64,000 nt of DNA from Pseudomonas asgharzadehiana (GCF_019139815.1 NZ_CP077079.1:5711001-5775000), one strand, 5' to 3'; positions 47,934 through 58,793 are shown, numbered from the stretch's first letter. Made by a program: numbers and translations. Notes: generated from the letters alone by a model not told the origin.

Positions 47934-48130
47934 AGATCCACCCCGATAGCAATCGAGCCTGGTACGAACACCCGCTGTGGGTTTTCTGTCTTGCCTATGT
48001 AAACGCTATCAACACAAACACTGTTCATTGCCCGATCCGGCCCTGTAAGCCCTGCGAATAGGCGCTAGACTAGCCATCTCGGGGGCCATCGGCCATTTCG
48101 ATTTTCCTGCTTTTTCGATAAGAAAGACTT

Positions 48131-49030
48131 ATGGATTTCAAGCAACTGCGTTATTTCGTCGCGGTGTACGAAGAAGGCCATGTGGGCCGTGCCGCGGAAC
48201 GTCTGTCGATCTCCCAACCGGCCTTGTCGCAACAGATCCGCCAGTTGGAGCAGAACCTGGATGTGAGCCTGTTCGAACGCAGCAGCAAGCGGCTATTGCC
48301 GACACTTGCGGCCCACACCTTGTACAACCACGCGTTGCCGTTGATTGACGGCATGCAGCAGGCCGTCGAGGCGTTGCGCAACTTCAAGGGCCAGGCGTTG
48401 AGCACCTTGGCCATCGGCGTGCTGCAAACCGTGCACACCAGCCTGGTGCCGCAAATGCTTGAGCGTGTGCGCAAGGCCCAGCCGCACCTGGTGGTGCAGA
48501 TCTACGAATTGACCGGTATTGAGATTGAGCGGCGGTTGCTCAACGGTTCACTGGACATCGGCATCAGCTATCTGCCGCCACGTCAACCGGGGTTACACGG
48601 CGTGCTGCTGTACGAAGACGAGCTGAAGGTGGTCATCCCCGACGACCATCCCCTGCGCGAATTCAAGAAAGTCTCGCTGAAACAAGCCGCCGAGTTGCCG
48701 ATGTTGCTGCTGGGGGAAGAGTTTCAGATCAGGCAGATCTGGCAGGGGCAACTCGCCAACCTGGGGCGGCGGCCGCAGGTGCAGGCAGAACTCAATACCA
48801 TGGTGGGTATTCTCGACAGCCTGCCCAACACCCGATTGGCCACGGTGCTGCCGGGGCGCTCACAGGATGAACACAACAGCCAGTCGCTGCTGTGGAAACC
48901 GTTGAGTGAGCCGAGGGTGCCGTTGAAAGTCGGCCTGGTATGCCGCGATGTGCAGCGTCAACAGGCGACGCTGGCATTGCTGCGCACCTTGCTGGAAGAC
49001 GTGATGAACGCGCCGCAGGCACCCGCCTGA
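48131..49030 (+). CDS. LysR family transcriptional regulator
   Basis: 299 residues. The N-terminal winged helix (MDFKQLRYFVAVYEEGHVGR, then SISQPALSQQIRQLEQNLDVSLFER) and a two-lobed effector domain (about 90-295) are typical; the closest subgroup by eye is CynR-like. It is divergent from the aminotransferase with about 195 bp between starts, the classic set-up in which a LysR protein controls the facing gene. A possible counterpart of pqqH (see the aminotransferase). A terminator follows. Confidence 0.9.
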   Translation: MDFKQLRYFVAVYEEGHVGRAAERLSISQPALSQQIRQLEQNLDVSLFERSSKRLLPTLAAHTLYNHALPLIDGMQQAVEALRNFKGQALSTLAIGVLQTVHTSLVPQMLERVRKAQPHLVVQIYELTGIEIERRLLNGSLDIGISYLPPRQPGLHGVLLYEDELKVVIPDDHPLREFKKVSLKQAAELPMLLLGEEFQIRQIWQGQLANLGRRPQVQAELNTMVGILDSLPNTRLATVLPGRSQDEHNSQSLLWKPLSEPRVPLKVGLVCRDVQRQQATLALLRTLLEDVMNAPQAPA

Positions 49031-49050
49031 CTTTTTCGCGGGCAAAAGAA

Positions 49051-49072
49051 AACCCCGCCGAAGCGGGGCTTT
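49051..49072 (+). terminator. Intrinsic terminator of the LysR gene
   Basis: CCCCGC-cgaa-GCGGGG followed by CTTT, preceded by AAAAGAAAA, 22 bp after the stop. Confidence 0.8.
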
Positions 49073-49256
49073 GCAGACTGTTTCCCTGACATCCATTTCA
49101 CTCCGCCTTCCTGGCAGAATCCTACGTGTCCGTGTTGTTGCTTTGCGCTTCCTGCGCGACGTCCATGTGAAGTAGATTATCCGTGGATCCAATGTGGCGA
49201 TAGAGGACGATTAGCAGCACGTCATGTAAGAGAATGCTTACACGCCCTCCGAGCCC

Positions 49257-51035
49257 TTAAAACAGGGCTTCATCCAGCAAAAACAGCGATTCACTACCGG
49301 CTTTTACCGACGCGATCAGCGAGTGAATACGTGGCAACAGGCGGGCAAAGTAGAACCGTGCCGTGCCCAGCTTGCTGGCGTAGAAGTCATCTTCCTCTTC
49401 TTTGCCCACGGCAGCCTTGGCCATGCGCGCCCACATGTAGGCGTATGCCACGTAGCCAAACGCATGCAAATACTCCACCGAAGCCGCGCCGATTTCGTTC
49501 GGATTGGCCTTGGCGCGATCCAGCACCCAGGCCGTCAGTTCGTCCAGGTTGTCGACCGCCGCGCTCAGCGGCTGGGTGAACTCGGCCAATTCGGCGCCCG
49601 CGCCTGCGATGAACTGACGGATCTCATCGGCGAACACGCGGTAGAACGCGCCGCCGCTGCCGACGATCTTGCGCCCCATCAAGTCCAGGGCCTGGATGCC
49701 GTTGGTGCCTTCGTAGATTTGGGTGATGCGCACATCACGCACCAATTGCTCCTGACCCCACTCACGGATGTAGCCGTGACCGCCGAACACTTGTTGGCCG
49801 AGCACAGTGGTTTCCAGGCCCAGGTCGGTCAGGAACGCCTTGGCCACCGGCGTCAGCAACGCCACCAGGTTATCCGCACGTTCGCGGGCAGCGGCGTCGT
49901 CGCTGAACTTGGCGATGTCCAACTGCGTCGCCACGTAGGTGGAGAACGCCCGGCCCCCTTCGTTCGAAGCTTTCATGGTCAGCAACATGCGCCGCACGTC
50001 GGGGTGCACGATGATCGGGTCGGCCGCTTTGTCTTTCGCCTGAGCCCCCAGCGGGGAGCGGCTCTGCAGACGGTCACGCGCATAGTCAATGGCGTTCTGG
50101 TAAGAGCGTTCGCCGGAAGCCAGGCCCTGGATACCCACACCCAGACGCTCGTAGTTCATCATGGTGAACATCGCCGCCAACCCACGGTTCGGCTCGCCCA
50201 CCAGGTAACCCACGGCTGCGTCGAAGTTCATCACGCAGGTCGCAGAGGCCTGGATACCCATCTTGTGCTCGATGGAGCCACAGCTCACCGGGTTACGTGC
50301 GCCCAGGCTGCCGTCGGCATTGACCATGAACTTCGGTACCAGGAACAACGAGATACCCTTTGGACCTGCCGGCGCGTCCGGCAACTTGGCCAGCACCAGG
50401 TGGATGATGTTGTCGGTGAGATCGTGTTCGCCGCCGGTGATAAAAATCTTGGTCCCGCTGACGGTGTAGGAACCGTCCGCCTGAGGTTCGGCTTTTGTGC
50501 GGATCATCCCCAGGTCGGTACCGGCATGGGCCTCGGTCAGGCACATGGAGCCGGCCCACTCGCCGGAATACATCTTCGGCAGGTAGGCCGCCTTGAGTTC
50601 CTCGCTGGCGTGGGTAGCGATCGACACACAGGCGCCGGAGGTCAGCATCGGGTAAAGCCCGAACGCCAGGCTCGACGAGTTGATCATCTCTTCAACTTGC
50701 GCCGACACCGCCTTGGGCATGCCCATGCCGCCAAACGAAGGATCACCGCCTACGCCCACCCAGCCGCCTTCGGCGTAGGTTTTGTAGGCCTGTGGGAAAC
50801 CGTCCGGGGTAAACACGGCGGTGTTGTCCCAACGGCAACCCTGCTCATCGCCACCGCGGCTGAGCGGCGCGATGGATTTGGCGGTCACTTTGCCGGCCTC
50901 TTCGAGAATCGCCTCGACAGTATCGGCGTCAACGGTGTCTGCCAACGCCGGCAATTGGGCCCAGGTAGCGGCAACCTCAAACACTTCGTTGAGGACGAAG
51001 CGCATATCACGCAGCGGCGCTTTGTAATCAGCCAT
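49257..51035 (-). CDS. Acyl-CoA dehydrogenase (FadE2-type, PA0508-like)
   Basis: FAD-dependent first step of fatty-acid beta-oxidation. 592 residues: N-terminal ~35-residue extension typical of this subfamily (YKAPLRDMRFVLNEVF), acyl-CoA dehydrogenase core with MCLTEAHAGTDLG and TKIFITGGEHDLTDN, FAD/substrate region VFGGHGYIREWGQEQLVRD, the tail motif IYEGTNGIQALDLMGRKI, and a C-terminal ~130-residue domain. By position it corresponds to P. aeruginosa PA0508, reported to act on shorter chains (FadE2). First of three paralogues in this stretch. The gene is separated from its neighbour by 119 bp and so may have its own promoter. Confidence 0.9.
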   Translation of the reverse strand: MADYKAPLRDMRFVLNEVFEVAATWAQLPALADTVDADTVEAILEEAGKVTAKSIAPLSRGGDEQGCRWDNTAVFTPDGFPQAYKTYAEGGWVGVGGDPSFGGMGMPKAVSAQVEEMINSSSLAFGLYPMLTSGACVSIATHASEELKAAYLPKMYSGEWAGSMCLTEAHAGTDLGMIRTKAEPQADGSYTVSGTKIFITGGEHDLTDNIIHLVLAKLPDAPAGPKGISLFLVPKFMVNADGSLGARNPVSCGSIEHKMGIQASATCVMNFDAAVGYLVGEPNRGLAAMFTMMNYERLGVGIQGLASGERSYQNAIDYARDRLQSRSPLGAQAKDKAADPIIVHPDVRRMLLTMKASNEGGRAFSTYVATQLDIAKFSDDAAARERADNLVALLTPVAKAFLTDLGLETTVLGQQVFGGHGYIREWGQEQLVRDVRITQIYEGTNGIQALDLMGRKIVGSGGAFYRVFADEIRQFIAGAGAELAEFTQPLSAAVDNLDELTAWVLDRAKANPNEIGAASVEYLHAFGYVAYAYMWARMAKAAVGKEEEDDFYASKLGTARFYFARLLPRIHSLIASVKAGSESLFLLDEALF

Positions 51036-51154
51036 GGCAAACCTCGTGAGAACGTGAAAAGTGATTCGATAGGATCTGTTTTACAGGCTCCGAGTGTACC
51101 CGAACAACTTTTCAGACACATAGGGTCCACTTGTGACTAGCTGGTATTTTTAAG

Positions 51155-52927
<1,773 letters not shown>

Positions 52928-53017
52928 GGTCATGTCTCCGGCAGCAGATGCCATCAACCTACTGCCGGCCAGCGCCCCGAACAATCACTGTAGAACCGCT
53001 GAATACGTCGCCATCAG

Positions 53018-54307
53018 TCAACCGGCAGCGCTCTCCATGCGCACCGCGCCACGCCGTGTTTGCCCGGCGGCGATCACACAGTTGCGCCCCGCGCCTTTGG
53101 CGGCATACAGCGCCTGGTCGGCGGACTTGAGCACTTCTTCAGGGGTGCGCTGTTCGGCTTGGCGCTCGGCCACGCCGATGCTGACCGTCACCGACACGCT
53201 CGACGCGCCGCTGCCCGCGCGGCGTTGCCGGCCCTGGCTATCATCCTGAGGGCGATCCGAGTTGCGCAGCTTGATGTCGTAATTGGCGACGATCTCGCGA
53301 ATTTCCTCCAAGTGCGGCATGCACTCATCCAGGCTCTTGCCGGCAAACACCACGGCAAACTCTTCACCGCCATAGCGGTACGCACGCCCGCCACCGCTGA
53401 CCCGGGACAATTTGCTCGCCACCAGGCGCAGCACTTGGTCGCCGACATCGTGGCCATGGGTGTCGTTGAAGCGCTTGAAGTGGTCGACGTCGGTCATCGC
53501 CAGCACATAGTTACGCCCCAGCCGTTGCATGCGCTCGTTGAGCGCACGACGCCCCGGCAAACCGGTCAGCTCATCGCGAAACGCCATTTGATAGGCCTCA
53601 TGGGCCACGCCGGCAGCGATCATCAACATCACCTGGCTGCACATGATATTGAGGGTAAACGGCAGGATGAACGTCTGGGGCAACATCCAGAACAGCCCCA
53701 GCCCCCCCACCAATTGCGCCGCATGCAGCGGGCGCGGCTGGTACCAGTATTGCGCCGCGAGCGTCAGGAAGCCGATCAGGAACATGGGGTACGACAGCTG
53801 GATCAAGCTCATCCAGTTGCCATGCAACGCCGGCCAGCGGATCTGCGCCAGCCAGTTCAACAGCGCCTGGGGATAACTTTGCTCAAGGGCCAACGCTACG
53901 CTGCCTATTGCCAGCAACACCGCGCCGCGCGCTACGAAGTCGCGGAACAGGTGGGTTTTTTCCTGCCACAACGCATAAATGCTGAACAGCAGTGGCAACA
54001 ACAGGCAACACAGGTGAAACACCACCGCCGCATCTTCGCGCACGCGGCCGTTGTCACGGTAGAAATCGGTCTGGGTATCGAGCAGGAAGTAGGCCACGTA
54101 CACGGTAATCATCAAGAACAGCTCACGCTGGCGCCGGTATACCGCGCAGTACGAACCGCCGAGCAGCAACACCAGGGTCGGCAACACGTTGAACAGCGAG
54201 GTGAAGAAGACGTTGAGATCCTTGACGTATGCAGCCGAAAGCCCCGCCAGCAAGAGCAGCAACGAGGGAAGAAAATGACTGAACCGCACAGCCGACACGC
54301 GTGACAA
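53018..54307 (-). CDS. Membrane diguanylate cyclase (GGDEF)
   Basis: Makes c-di-GMP. 429 residues from a TTG at 54305-54307 that has GGAG about 8 bases upstream; GTG codons at 54298 and 54289 are alternatives. About seven to eight hydrophobic helices fill residues 8-245, followed by a GGDEF domain with FRDELTGLPGRRALNERM and YRYGGEEFAVVF. The inhibitory RxxD site before GGEEF is absent (SGGG instead), so product inhibition may be lost. A Gln/Arg/Ser-rich insert (about 355-375, QDDSQGRQRRAGSGASS) splits two strands of the domain. It lies between acyl-CoA dehydrogenase paralogues and diverges from the repeat protein at 54602. Confidence 0.88.
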   Translation of the reverse strand: MSRVSAVRFSHFLPSLLLLLAGLSAAYVKDLNVFFTSLFNVLPTLVLLLGGSYCAVYRRQRELFLMITVYVAYFLLDTQTDFYRDNGRVREDAAVVFHLCCLLLPLLFSIYALWQEKTHLFRDFVARGAVLLAIGSVALALEQSYPQALLNWLAQIRWPALHGNWMSLIQLSYPMFLIGFLTLAAQYWYQPRPLHAAQLVGGLGLFWMLPQTFILPFTLNIMCSQVMLMIAAGVAHEAYQMAFRDELTGLPGRRALNERMQRLGRNYVLAMTDVDHFKRFNDTHGHDVGDQVLRLVASKLSRVSGGGRAYRYGGEEFAVVFAGKSLDECMPHLEEIREIVANYDIKLRNSDRPQDDSQGRQRRAGSGASSVSVTVSIGVAERQAEQRTPEEVLKSADQALYAAKGAGRNCVIAAGQTRRGAVRMESAAG

Positions 54308-54601
54308 GGGTAAAACTCCGACCTACAAAATAGTGGCACTATGCCGTTACGCCGACAGTTAAGCACAAGCTGTCTGCCCTGTATCAAATTGCCACTACTT
54401 TAACGGCCGGTTTGCCCAATCCCTGAGCGCAACGCTATGGTTTTTTATCACGCGCCAAATAGGCAATAAGCGGACCATCCGCCCTGTTAGTTCTGACAGT
54501 ATCCGCCGAGGGGTTTGCAGTGTTTACTGGCTACACCCACTAAGCGCCCATCGAGCAGTCGGGACAAGGGAGTGTCCTTCAAACATCAAGGGAGCGTTCC
54601 C
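54308..54601. other. Divergent promoter region between the diguanylate cyclase and the repeat protein
   Basis: 294 bp, more AT-rich than the surroundings (runs such as GGTTTTTTATC near 54437). No gene seen. It contains a CTGTTAG-TT-CTGACAG dyad at 54484-54499. No confident -35/-10 pair. Confidence 0.55.
54484..54499. promoter_or_regulatory. Dyad CTGTTAG-TT-CTGACAG
   Basis: Two 7-bp arms, one mismatch from perfect symmetry, about 105 bp before the start of the repeat protein. Could be an operator or a promoter-associated repeat; the motif is not assigned to a known regulator. Confidence 0.35.
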
Positions 54602-56191
54602 ATGGAAACCGCCATTGCCGATTTTGTGCGCACAAGCTCAGCGTTCTTGATTCGTCACGCCATTTCCAGGCTGCCACCGCTGATCGTGGTGGATGCAATT
54701 GCCAATGCCGACGGCCTGGTCCCCCTGTCGGTGGCCGCAAAAGACTTGCGAATTCGCATTCCGGCGCTGCCGCAACCCGGCCCTCCCGTGTCTCGTCCAA
54801 TCAGCATCAGGGTGTACGCGCAGTTACCGCCACCGGGGGAATACCAGGTGTTCTCGTACACGGTATTGCCGGCCTATCCCGTCGGGGATATTGAGGTCGT
54901 CGTGCCACGTCGTTTTGTAGGCAACGAGGGCGAGTATTGGCTCACCTATACCGTGGACGACGGTGACAATGTGTTGCGTGCCACCACCAGCACGCTCTTG
55001 CGGGTCCATAAAACGCCACCTTTTGGTTATCTCTCCATCACACCACCGCGCCCACTGTTGCCGGCGAACCTGGCGACGCCACTGATTACCGATGAGTACC
55101 TGGCCAACAATGACCCGGTCTGGTTTCGGATTCCCGAGCATGAACAGATCAACGATAAGAAAAATGTGCGTGCAGTGTTCTACTACGGCAACACCAACAT
55201 CCATCTGGCGGTGCCTTACACCCCACCCGTCACCCTGTCTGACGTGCCGGCTGAGCGCATGATCCCGGTGCCGGCGGCGATCATTCGTGCCCGAGGCAAC
55301 GGCACACAACAACTGACCTACCGCCTCATTGACCAGGGCGGCAACCGCGCCCGGGACTCGCTGAGTCTCGAGGTAACAGTTGCCATACGCGTGACGCCTT
55401 CCAACATCGCCATGCCACGGATACCTCTGGCGATTGCGCCGGACAACACCGTGACCCAATGGGACATCAACCAAAGTGGCCAGCCAGGGGTGGACGTATG
55501 GCTGGACAACGCCAGCCTGCAAATCGGCGACACGGTGGCCGTGACCCTGGCGGGCACCGTCGTAACGGCGTCCTTGACTTACGCAGGGCAACCCTTGCCG
55601 CTACCGTTCACTGTCTCGACGGGGCAAATACTGGCCACGCTGCCGGGCGCCGCCAACACGGATACCTCGGCTCAGGTTGGGTTTCGAGTTACCAGCCGCG
55701 GGGTTGCCTTCAACGGCCCCGTCCGAACCCTGACCTTCAACCTGTCAGCCCTGATGACGTTGGCGCCGCCGGTGGTGCAAAACCTGAACGCTGACGGCAA
55801 CCTCAACTGCAACTCAGCGCTGCCCTTGGGCGCAACCTATTCGAATCGTTTCATTCAGGTGTCTATCCCCGCTTCGACACTCTTGATTGCCGGCAGATCG
55901 TTGACCGTGACCTGCGCGCTGAGCCGGCAGGATGATGGTTCAAACGTCATCGTTCCAGCAGTCACAGTTTCTGTGGTGCTTTCCGCCGATGCGCCCACAC
56001 GAGGCCTTATCGTCGACGTGCCCTACTCGACGACTATGGGGGTAATCGGCAGAGGTGTGATGTATGTCAGCTACTCAACGCTAAATAGCGCCAATCAACA
56101 GATTCGATCTACGCCGGTGCCCGTTCGAGTCAGGGGGGTTTTACCCGGAAACGTCTATTGCGACGGGACGCCTTTCATTCCGACGCCTTGA
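54602..56191 (+). CDS. Unrecognised four-repeat beta-sandwich (Ig-like) protein
   Basis: 529 residues from the ATG at 54602, which has GGGAG eight bases upstream; the frame is open back to 54515 but without a site. I do not recognise a named family. The sequence looks like about four tandem beta-sandwich units of 110-140 residues: roughly 20-140, 140-275, 275-400 and 400-529. The first two end in related strands (EGEYWLTYTVDDGDNVLRAT and GTQQLTYRLIDQGGNRARDS), the third in VGFRVTSRGVAFNGPVRTLT. There is no signal peptide and no membrane segment; Cys is nearly absent until the last repeat (three Cys). Pro/Thr/Val-rich. Bases are less GC-biased than in flanking genes. A two-way terminator follows. 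Could be an exported adhesin-like or toxin-associated protein without a classical signal; function unknown. Confidence 0.75.
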   Translation: METAIADFVRTSSAFLIRHAISRLPPLIVVDAIANADGLVPLSVAAKDLRIRIPALPQPGPPVSRPISIRVYAQLPPPGEYQVFSYTVLPAYPVGDIEVVVPRRFVGNEGEYWLTYTVDDGDNVLRATTSTLLRVHKTPPFGYLSITPPRPLLPANLATPLITDEYLANNDPVWFRIPEHEQINDKKNVRAVFYYGNTNIHLAVPYTPPVTLSDVPAERMIPVPAAIIRARGNGTQQLTYRLIDQGGNRARDSLSLEVTVAIRVTPSNIAMPRIPLAIAPDNTVTQWDINQSGQPGVDVWLDNASLQIGDTVAVTLAGTVVTASLTYAGQPLPLPFTVSTGQILATLPGAANTDTSAQVGFRVTSRGVAFNGPVRTLTFNLSALMTLAPPVVQNLNADGNLNCNSALPLGATYSNRFIQVSIPASTLLIAGRSLTVTCALSRQDDGSNVIVPAVTVSVVLSADAPTRGLIVDVPYSTTMGVIGRGVMYVSYSTLNSANQQIRSTPVPVRVRGVLPGNVYCDGTPFIPTP

Positions 56192-56210
56192 GGGTTGGGC
56201 GCACGCCCAT

Positions 56211-56246
56211 AAAAAAGCCGCCGCTCCCGAAAGAGCGGCGGCTTTT
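56211..56246. terminator. Bidirectional terminator
   Basis: AAAAAA-GCCGCCGCTC-ccgaaa-GAGCGGCGGC-TTTT: a perfect 10-bp stem with A run on one side and T run on the other, between the convergent repeat protein and the acyl-CoA dehydrogenase at 56274. Serves both strands. Confidence 0.92.
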
Positions 56247-56273
56247 ACGCTGTGGAAGAAACCCTGCCGACGC

Positions 56274-58079
56274 TTAGTAAGCCAGGCCGAAGTCTTCTTC
56301 TTTCATGTCCATCAGGTTGTTGGCGCCCGACAACATGGTGGCCACGTGGGTACGGGTACGCGGCAGGATACGCTGGAAGTAGAACCGCGCGGTCTGCAGC
56401 TTGGCGGTGTAGAACGCCTCTTCGCTGGTACCGGCGGCCAGTTTTTCGGCCGCCAGGCGTGCCATGTCGGCCCAGAAGTACGCCAGGCAGGCATAACCGG
56501 AATACATCAGGTAATCCACCGAAGCGGCACCGACTTCTTCACGGTCCTTCATCGCGGCCATGCCGACCTTCATGGTCAACTCGCCCCACTCTTTGTTCAG
56601 TGCCGCCAGCGGTGCGACGAACTCTTTGACAGCCTCGTTGCCTTCGTTGGCCTGGCAGAACTTGTGCACGATTTTGGTGAAGCCCTTGAGCGCTTCGCCC
56701 TGGGTCATCAGCACTTTACGGCCGAGCAGGTCCAGCGCCTGGATACCGGTGGTGCCTTCGTACAGCATCGAGATGCGGCTGTCGCGAACGTTCTGCTCCA
56801 TGCCCCACTCGGCGATAAAGCCGTGGCCGCCGTAGATCTGCACGCCGTGGTTGGCCGATTCAAAACCGACTTCGGTCATGAACGCCTTGGCGATCGGGGT
56901 CATGAATGCCAGCAAGCCATCGGCCTGTTTCTTGGCTTCGTCGTCGGTGCCGTACTTGACGATGTCCACTTGCTTGGCGGTGAAGTACACCATCGCACGG
57001 TTGCCTTCGGCGAAGGCTTTCATGGTCAGCAGCATGCGGCGCACGTCTGGGTGAACGATGATCGGGTCAGCGGCTTTTTCCGGCGCTTTCGGGCCGGTGA
57101 GGGAGCGCATTTGCAGGCGGTCGCGAGCGTACTTCAGGCCGCCCTGGAAGCCGATCTCGGCGTGAGCCAGGCCTTGCAAAGCAGTGCCCAGGCGCGCGGT
57201 GTTCATAAAGGTGAACATGCAGTTCAGGCCTTTGTTCGCCGGGCCGATCAGGTAACCGGTGGCCGCATCGAAGTTCATCACGCAGGTGGCGTTACCGTGG
57301 ATCCCCATTTTGTGCTCCAGGGAACCGCAGCTCACCGCGTTACGCGCGCCGATCGAACCGTCTGCGTTAGGCAGGAACTTGGGCACGATAAACAGCGAGA
57401 TGCCTTTGGTGCCGGCCGGTGCATCCGGCAGGCGGGCCAGTACGATGTGGACGATGTTGTCGGCCATGTCGTGTTCACCGGCCGAAATGAAGATTTTGGT
57501 ACCGGAGACTTTGTAGGAACCATCGGCCTGAGGTTCGGCCTTGGTGCGCAACATGCCCAGGTCGGTGCCGCAGTGCGGCTCGGTCAGGCACATGGTGCCG
57601 GTCCATTCGCCCGACACCAGTTTGGTCAGGTAAGCCTCTTGCTGCTCGGGAGTGCCGTGCTCGGAGATGGTGTTCATCGCACCGTGGGACAGCCCTGGGT
57701 ACATGCCCCACGACCAGTTGGCTTCGCCGACCATTTCGCTCACGGCCAGGCCCAGGGATTCCGGCAGGCCTTGGCCACCGTGCTCCACGTCGTGGGCCAG
57801 GCTCGGCCAGCCGCCTTCGACGAACTGTTTGTAGGCTTCTTTGAAGCCCGTAGGGGTCTTAACGCCTGATTCACTCCAGGTGCACCCTTCGATGTCACCC
57901 ACGCGGTTCAACGGTGCCAGCACTTGCTCACAGAACTTGGCGCCTTCCTCAAGGATGGCATCGACCATGTCCGGGGTAGCGTCCTGGCAAGCCGGCAGGC
58001 TCTGATAGTGCGCTTCATAACCGAGCAGTTCGTCACGAACGAAGCGAATATCACGCAAGGGGGCCTTGTAGTCAGGCAT
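56274..58079 (-). CDS. Acyl-CoA dehydrogenase (FadE1-type, PA0506-like)
   Basis: Third paralogue, 601 residues ([20 protein letters not shown]). Core motifs [58 protein letters not shown] and [19 protein letters not shown]-terminal extra domain ending in [10 protein letters not shown]. By length and by its neighbour at 58407 it corresponds to P. aeruginosa PA0506, reported as FadE1, active on long chains. Two PsrA-type boxes 62-88 bp upstream of the start support regulation by long-chain acyl-CoA. The other two paralogues lack such boxes near their starts. Confidence 0.92.
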   Translation of the reverse strand: MPDYKAPLRDIRFVRDELLGYEAHYQSLPACQDATPDMVDAILEEGAKFCEQVLAPLNRVGDIEGCTWSESGVKTPTGFKEAYKQFVEGGWPSLAHDVEHGGQGLPESLGLAVSEMVGEANWSWGMYPGLSHGAMNTISEHGTPEQQEAYLTKLVSGEWTGTMCLTEPHCGTDLGMLRTKAEPQADGSYKVSGTKIFISAGEHDMADNIVHIVLARLPDAPAGTKGISLFIVPKFLPNADGSIGARNAVSCGSLEHKMGIHGNATCVMNFDAATGYLIGPANKGLNCMFTFMNTARLGTALQGLAHAEIGFQGGLKYARDRLQMRSLTGPKAPEKAADPIIVHPDVRRMLLTMKAFAEGNRAMVYFTAKQVDIVKYGTDDEAKKQADGLLAFMTPIAKAFMTEVGFESANHGVQIYGGHGFIAEWGMEQNVRDSRISMLYEGTTGIQALDLLGRKVLMTQGEALKGFTKIVHKFCQANEGNEAVKEFVAPLAALNKEWGELTMKVGMAAMKDREEVGAASVDYLMYSGYACLAYFWADMARLAAEKLAAGTSEEAFYTAKLQTARFYFQRILPRTRTHVATMLSGANNLMDMKEEDFGLAY

Positions 58080-58140
58080 AGCGATAAACCTCTGCTGATG
58101 TAGCTGGAATGAACAACCGCGTGGAATTTATTGTGGCGGT

Positions 58141-58167
58141 CAAACAGGTGTTTGAAACATACGTTTA
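58141..58167. promoter_or_regulatory. Tandem PsrA-type operators
   Basis: CAAAC-AGGT-GTTTG (58141-58154) is a perfect inverted repeat, and GAAAC-ATAC-GTTTA (58154-58167) is a close second copy sharing its first base. Both fit the (C/G)AAAC-N2-4-GTTT(G/C) operator of PsrA, the TetR-type regulator of fatty-acid oxidation in pseudomonads. They lie 62-88 bp ahead of the acyl-CoA dehydrogenase start. Confidence 0.75.
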
Positions 58168-58300
58168 CGACCTGGGGATGTCAAGCGTCGCTCAGATGCC
58201 GTTTGTCATGACACACATCAACCCAGGCGCAACAAAGCCTGAGGCTGGATGCCACATCAGAGAGATGTATAGAAAGGGATCAGAATAAAACAGGGCAAAT

Positions 58301-58387
58301 GTGGGAGGGGGCTTGCTCCCGATAGCGTCGTGTCAGTCGATATCTCTTTGACTGATGTACCGCTACCGGGAGCAAGCCCCCTCCCAC
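58301..58387. repeat. REPIN element
   Basis: GTGGGAGGGGGCTTGCTCCC at the left and its near-complement GGGAGCAAGCCCCCTCCCAC at the right, about 45 bp apart, with an inner CCGATAGCG/CGCTACCGG pair. It is a full doublet of the SBW25-type GI family, 20 bp after the flagellar-rod-like gene stop. Confidence 0.9.
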
Positions 58388-58406
58388 AGGTTCAAACGCC
58401 GGCAGA

Positions 58407-58688
58407 TCAGGCGTAAGTGTCGATCAATGTACCGAGCATTTCGTCCGAAGCCTTGGCCACCTTGACGCCCAGCTCGACCTGGAACTTGCCTTCGGCCAGT
58501 TCCACCATATTGCTGGCGGAGTTGGTCGGTTGGCCGCGATTGACCGCCTGCAGGCGATCATTCTGGGCATCCGAAGGCTGACTGGTGGCGGCACTGGCGA
58601 TCTTGCCGGCGGCCTGGTCCACACGGTTCTGCCCGGACTGAATGGTATTCAGGCCCGAATAAAACGCGCTGCTTCCAGAGATTTCCAT
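58407..58688 (-). CDS. Small FlgB/FlgC-like (flagellar rod-type) protein
   Basis: 93 residues from the ATG at 58686-58688 (MEISGSSAFYSGLNTIQSGQ); an in-frame extension to 58745 lacks support. The N-terminus (SGLNTIQSGQNRVDQAAGKIA) resembles the ND0 helix of flagellar rod/hook proteins, and the C-terminus (NMVELAEGKFQVELGVKVAK...MLGTLIDTYA) the CD0 helix of FlgB/FlgC; the middle of the protein is short. This leaves the D0 coiled coil without the outer domains. It is far from any flagellar genes and next to fadE1-like and bioD, as I recall for PA0505. It may be a free D0-like protein of unknown role. Confidence 0.75.
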   Translation of the reverse strand: MEISGSSAFYSGLNTIQSGQNRVDQAAGKIASAATSQPSDAQNDRLQAVNRGQPTNSASNMVELAEGKFQVELGVKVAKASDEMLGTLIDTYA

Positions 58689-58793
58689 GGCTAAGCCTGC
58701 CTTTACAGAATCGTGAGCGGTGATTGAAGCAGAGATCGTGGCCAAATGCCCGTCAAAAACAATAATGGCACAGTGCCTTAGCGATAGCCAAAA

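Larger units (their letters stand above)
58080..58406. other. Intergenic region with PsrA-type boxes and a REPIN
   Basis: 327 bp between two minus-strand genes with no coding sequence seen. It holds the promoter/operator region of the acyl-CoA dehydrogenase (58141-58167) and a REPIN (58301-58387) near the end of the flagellar-rod-like gene. The stretch 58170-58300 shows nothing I can name. Confidence 0.7.

Noticed and set aside
49225..49242. TGTAAG-agaatg-CTTACA dyad near the end of the first acyl-CoA dehydrogenase
   Set aside because: Short and downstream of the gene, without T tract; too little to call a terminator or operator.
58301..58387. Repeat structure considered as a CRISPR-like array
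   Set aside because: Only two inverted arms with no regular direct repeats or spacers; it is a REPIN.
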